This document shows positions 63,144 to 64,000 of a stretch of 64,000 nt of DNA, in pieces. The notes beneath the pieces were generated by a model. The model ran no database searches and was not told where the DNA came from. It saw only the letters and a list, made by a program, of their open reading frames with translations. Source of the stretch: CALFML01 sp044222245 (GTDB lineage: Bacteria > Myxococcota_A > Polyangia > Palsa-1104 > JAEUJZ01); NCBI GenBank assembly GCA_044222245.1, contig JBGANQ010000011.1, forward strand, positions 90,037 to 154,036. The letters are read 5' to 3'. Every line of letters begins with the position of its first letter. The first letter of the stretch is position 1. Position numbers and translations under genes: made by a program.

Positions 63144-63233
63144 TTCCGCAGCCCGGGCCGTGCTCTGCAAGCACTTGGCCCCAGCGCGGAAAGATACTCA
63201 CGCGGCCTCTCCCGCAGTTGACAGCGGCTGGTT
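63144..63233 (-). other. Kinase-side cassette end (K5): core, 34 nt, 48-nt hairpin
   Basis: On the minus strand: core AACCAGCC (63226-63233), 34 nt, TTCCGC (63186-63191) and partner GCGGAA (63144-63149). Inner stems are GGGCC/GGCCC and GTGCT/AGCAC. It is the best-paired of the four hairpins. Confidence 0.78.
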
Positions 63234-63900
63234 TGATATCCCGGTGCAGGATGCCCTGGGCATGCGCGGCATGGACGGCCAGGGCGATCTGGCGCATGAG
63301 CATCACTTTCTGCTCGAGGTTCCTGTGGCGCACCGCCACGTTGAGCGGCTGGCCGCTTATGTACTCCATCGCGATGTACGGCTGACCCTGAAACTCGCCG
63401 ACCTCGAAGACCTTGCAGATGCCGCTGTGGTCGAGTCGGGCCTGGGCCCGCGCCTCTTGCTGCAGGCGCTCGGCGGCCTCGGCGCTGGGGACGCGCAGCC
63501 ACTTGATGGCCACCGAGCGACCGAGCCGGCGGTCCCGCGCTAAAAAGACCGTTCCCATCCCGCCCTGCCCGAGGAGCTTCTGGATCTGATAGCGCTCCCA
63601 CTGCTGCAGCTGACCGGGGATGGCTCCCAGGTGGGCGGCGATGGCCACGTCGCTTGGCAGGCTGGGCGGGCTCTGCTCGGGCGGCGTGTCGGCGGGATCG
63701 AGGGTGGTGGCCAGCTCGACCTCGGTGGCGTCGCTGCGCGGCGGCCTGCCGCCCTCGCGCCCGTCGCGGCGGCGCAGCTTTGGCGTCGTGCGCTCGCTCG
63801 CCGTGGGGTCTGCCTGGAGGTCGGGAGCGGCTCCGCCGGCCGCGGCGGGCGCGAGCGGCGTGGCGGCATCGGAAGCAGGCTGCTGCGGTGGCTTCTCCAT
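63226..63900 (-). pseudogene. Ser/Thr kinase, N-terminal part broken at KPA(N) (kinase K5)
   Basis: The ATG at 63900 begins MEKPPQQPASDAAT. A disordered region of about 90 residues leads to the N-lobe (GQGGMGTVFLARD, VAIKWLRV, AMEYISGQPL) and the C-lobe start AVHAAHAQGILHRDIKPA, where homology ends at codon 225. The open frame runs on through the cassette end to 63118. This is the N-terminus of the kinase at 53368-56153. The part lacks the catalytic Asn, the DFG loop and the rest of the C-lobe. Confidence 0.87.
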
Positions 63901-64000
63901 GGTCTGCTACTCCCTCTCTTGGTGAGTGCGGGGCGGAGCCAGGCGGCTTATCGCACATCGCGGTGAAGGGGCAGCCGGCCGGCAGCGCTGCCGGCGAGCC

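Larger units (their letters stand above)
56154..63225. mobile_element. Cassette array B (two cassettes) inserted in a kinase gene
   Basis: This is 7.1 kb between two copies of AACCAGCC within one kinase gene, with a third copy at 60385-60392 inside a complete junction. It thus holds two cassettes. One is 4.24 kb: a three-gene operon (DUF1592-type, DUF1552, Cys-rich lipoprotein). The other is 2.84 kb: the thrombospondin-type-3 protein. All genes read in the kinase direction. No recombinase, transposase or RT is present. Removal restores the kinase frame exactly. Confidence 0.78.

Noticed and set aside
27726..63225. Group II or group I introns in the kinase genes
   Set aside because: No GTGYG 5' end, no domain V sequence, no intron-encoded protein, and array A cargo reads against the kinase. 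The 8-bp repeat at both edges fits DNA insertion better.
62846..63958. Long minus-strand open frame over kinase K5
   Set aside because: It is Arg/Pro-rich, with no protein-like pattern, in a different frame from clear kinase motifs.

Overview
This is a GC-rich bacterial chromosome segment that looks myxobacterial (Myxococcota, possibly Polyangia-like). The evidence is several eukaryote-like Ser/Thr kinase genes, lipoproteins with simple repeats (DLAA, NGLYT), an Oar-type TonB-dependent receptor, a thrombospondin-type-3 protein with a MYXO-CTERM-like tail, DUF1552/DUF1592 genes, a DHCR24-like sterol reductase homologue and a retron with an N-terminally extended reverse transcriptase (RT). No rRNA, tRNA or CRISPR array was recognised.

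Layout. 1-6.6 kb: a 5'-truncated clpV (tssH), a secreted GH28 enzyme, a hydrolase lipoprotein and an aldo/keto-reductase-like gene. 6.7-14.1 kb: a retron with two tandem msr-msd RNA genes. Its RT gene is cut in two by a 5.6-kb integrative element carrying a TetR-P450 operon, a lipoprotein, a class V aminotransferase and a tyrosine recombinase. The element is flanked by a 17-bp direct repeat, and removing it at that repeat restores a 495-aa RT in frame. The recombinase is itself frameshifted by a 13-bp tandem duplication. 14.2-27 kb: an AlkD-like protein, a membrane protein, an imuA-imuB-dnaE2 mutasome operon with a palindromic operator, the Oar-like receptor with a lipoprotein, and a GST. 27.3-64 kb: metabolic and membrane genes mixed with five partial kinase genes and one intact kinase.

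The most unusual pattern is in the partial kinases. All five break at the same codons, the KPx(N) part of the catalytic loop. Two N-terminal parts pair with two C-terminal parts on the same strand: 44.6 with 40.9 kb, and 63.9 with 56.2 kb. Removing the DNA between their shared 8-bp cores restores kinases of 1439 and 1150 residues in frame. The inserted DNA (3.2 and 7.1 kb) carries unrelated cargo and no recognisable recombinase or transposase. Its ends share an architecture. On the side of the kinase N-terminal part the order is core, exactly 34 nt, then a 48-49-nt hairpin framed by TTCCGC and GCGGAA (four copies). On the side of the C-terminal part there is a 68-69-nt element that begins GTTCCGCAG and ends TTC against the core (three copies, plus one shorter and one doubtful copy). 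A complete composite junction at 60.30-60.46 kb lies between two cargo blocks, so the inserts behave like a cassette array. I infer a site-specific cassette system that uses the kinase catalytic-loop codons as its attachment site and is mobilised by an enzyme encoded elsewhere. I do not recognise it as a described system.

Confidence is high for the sequence facts (repeats, spacings, restored frames) and moderate for the mechanism.
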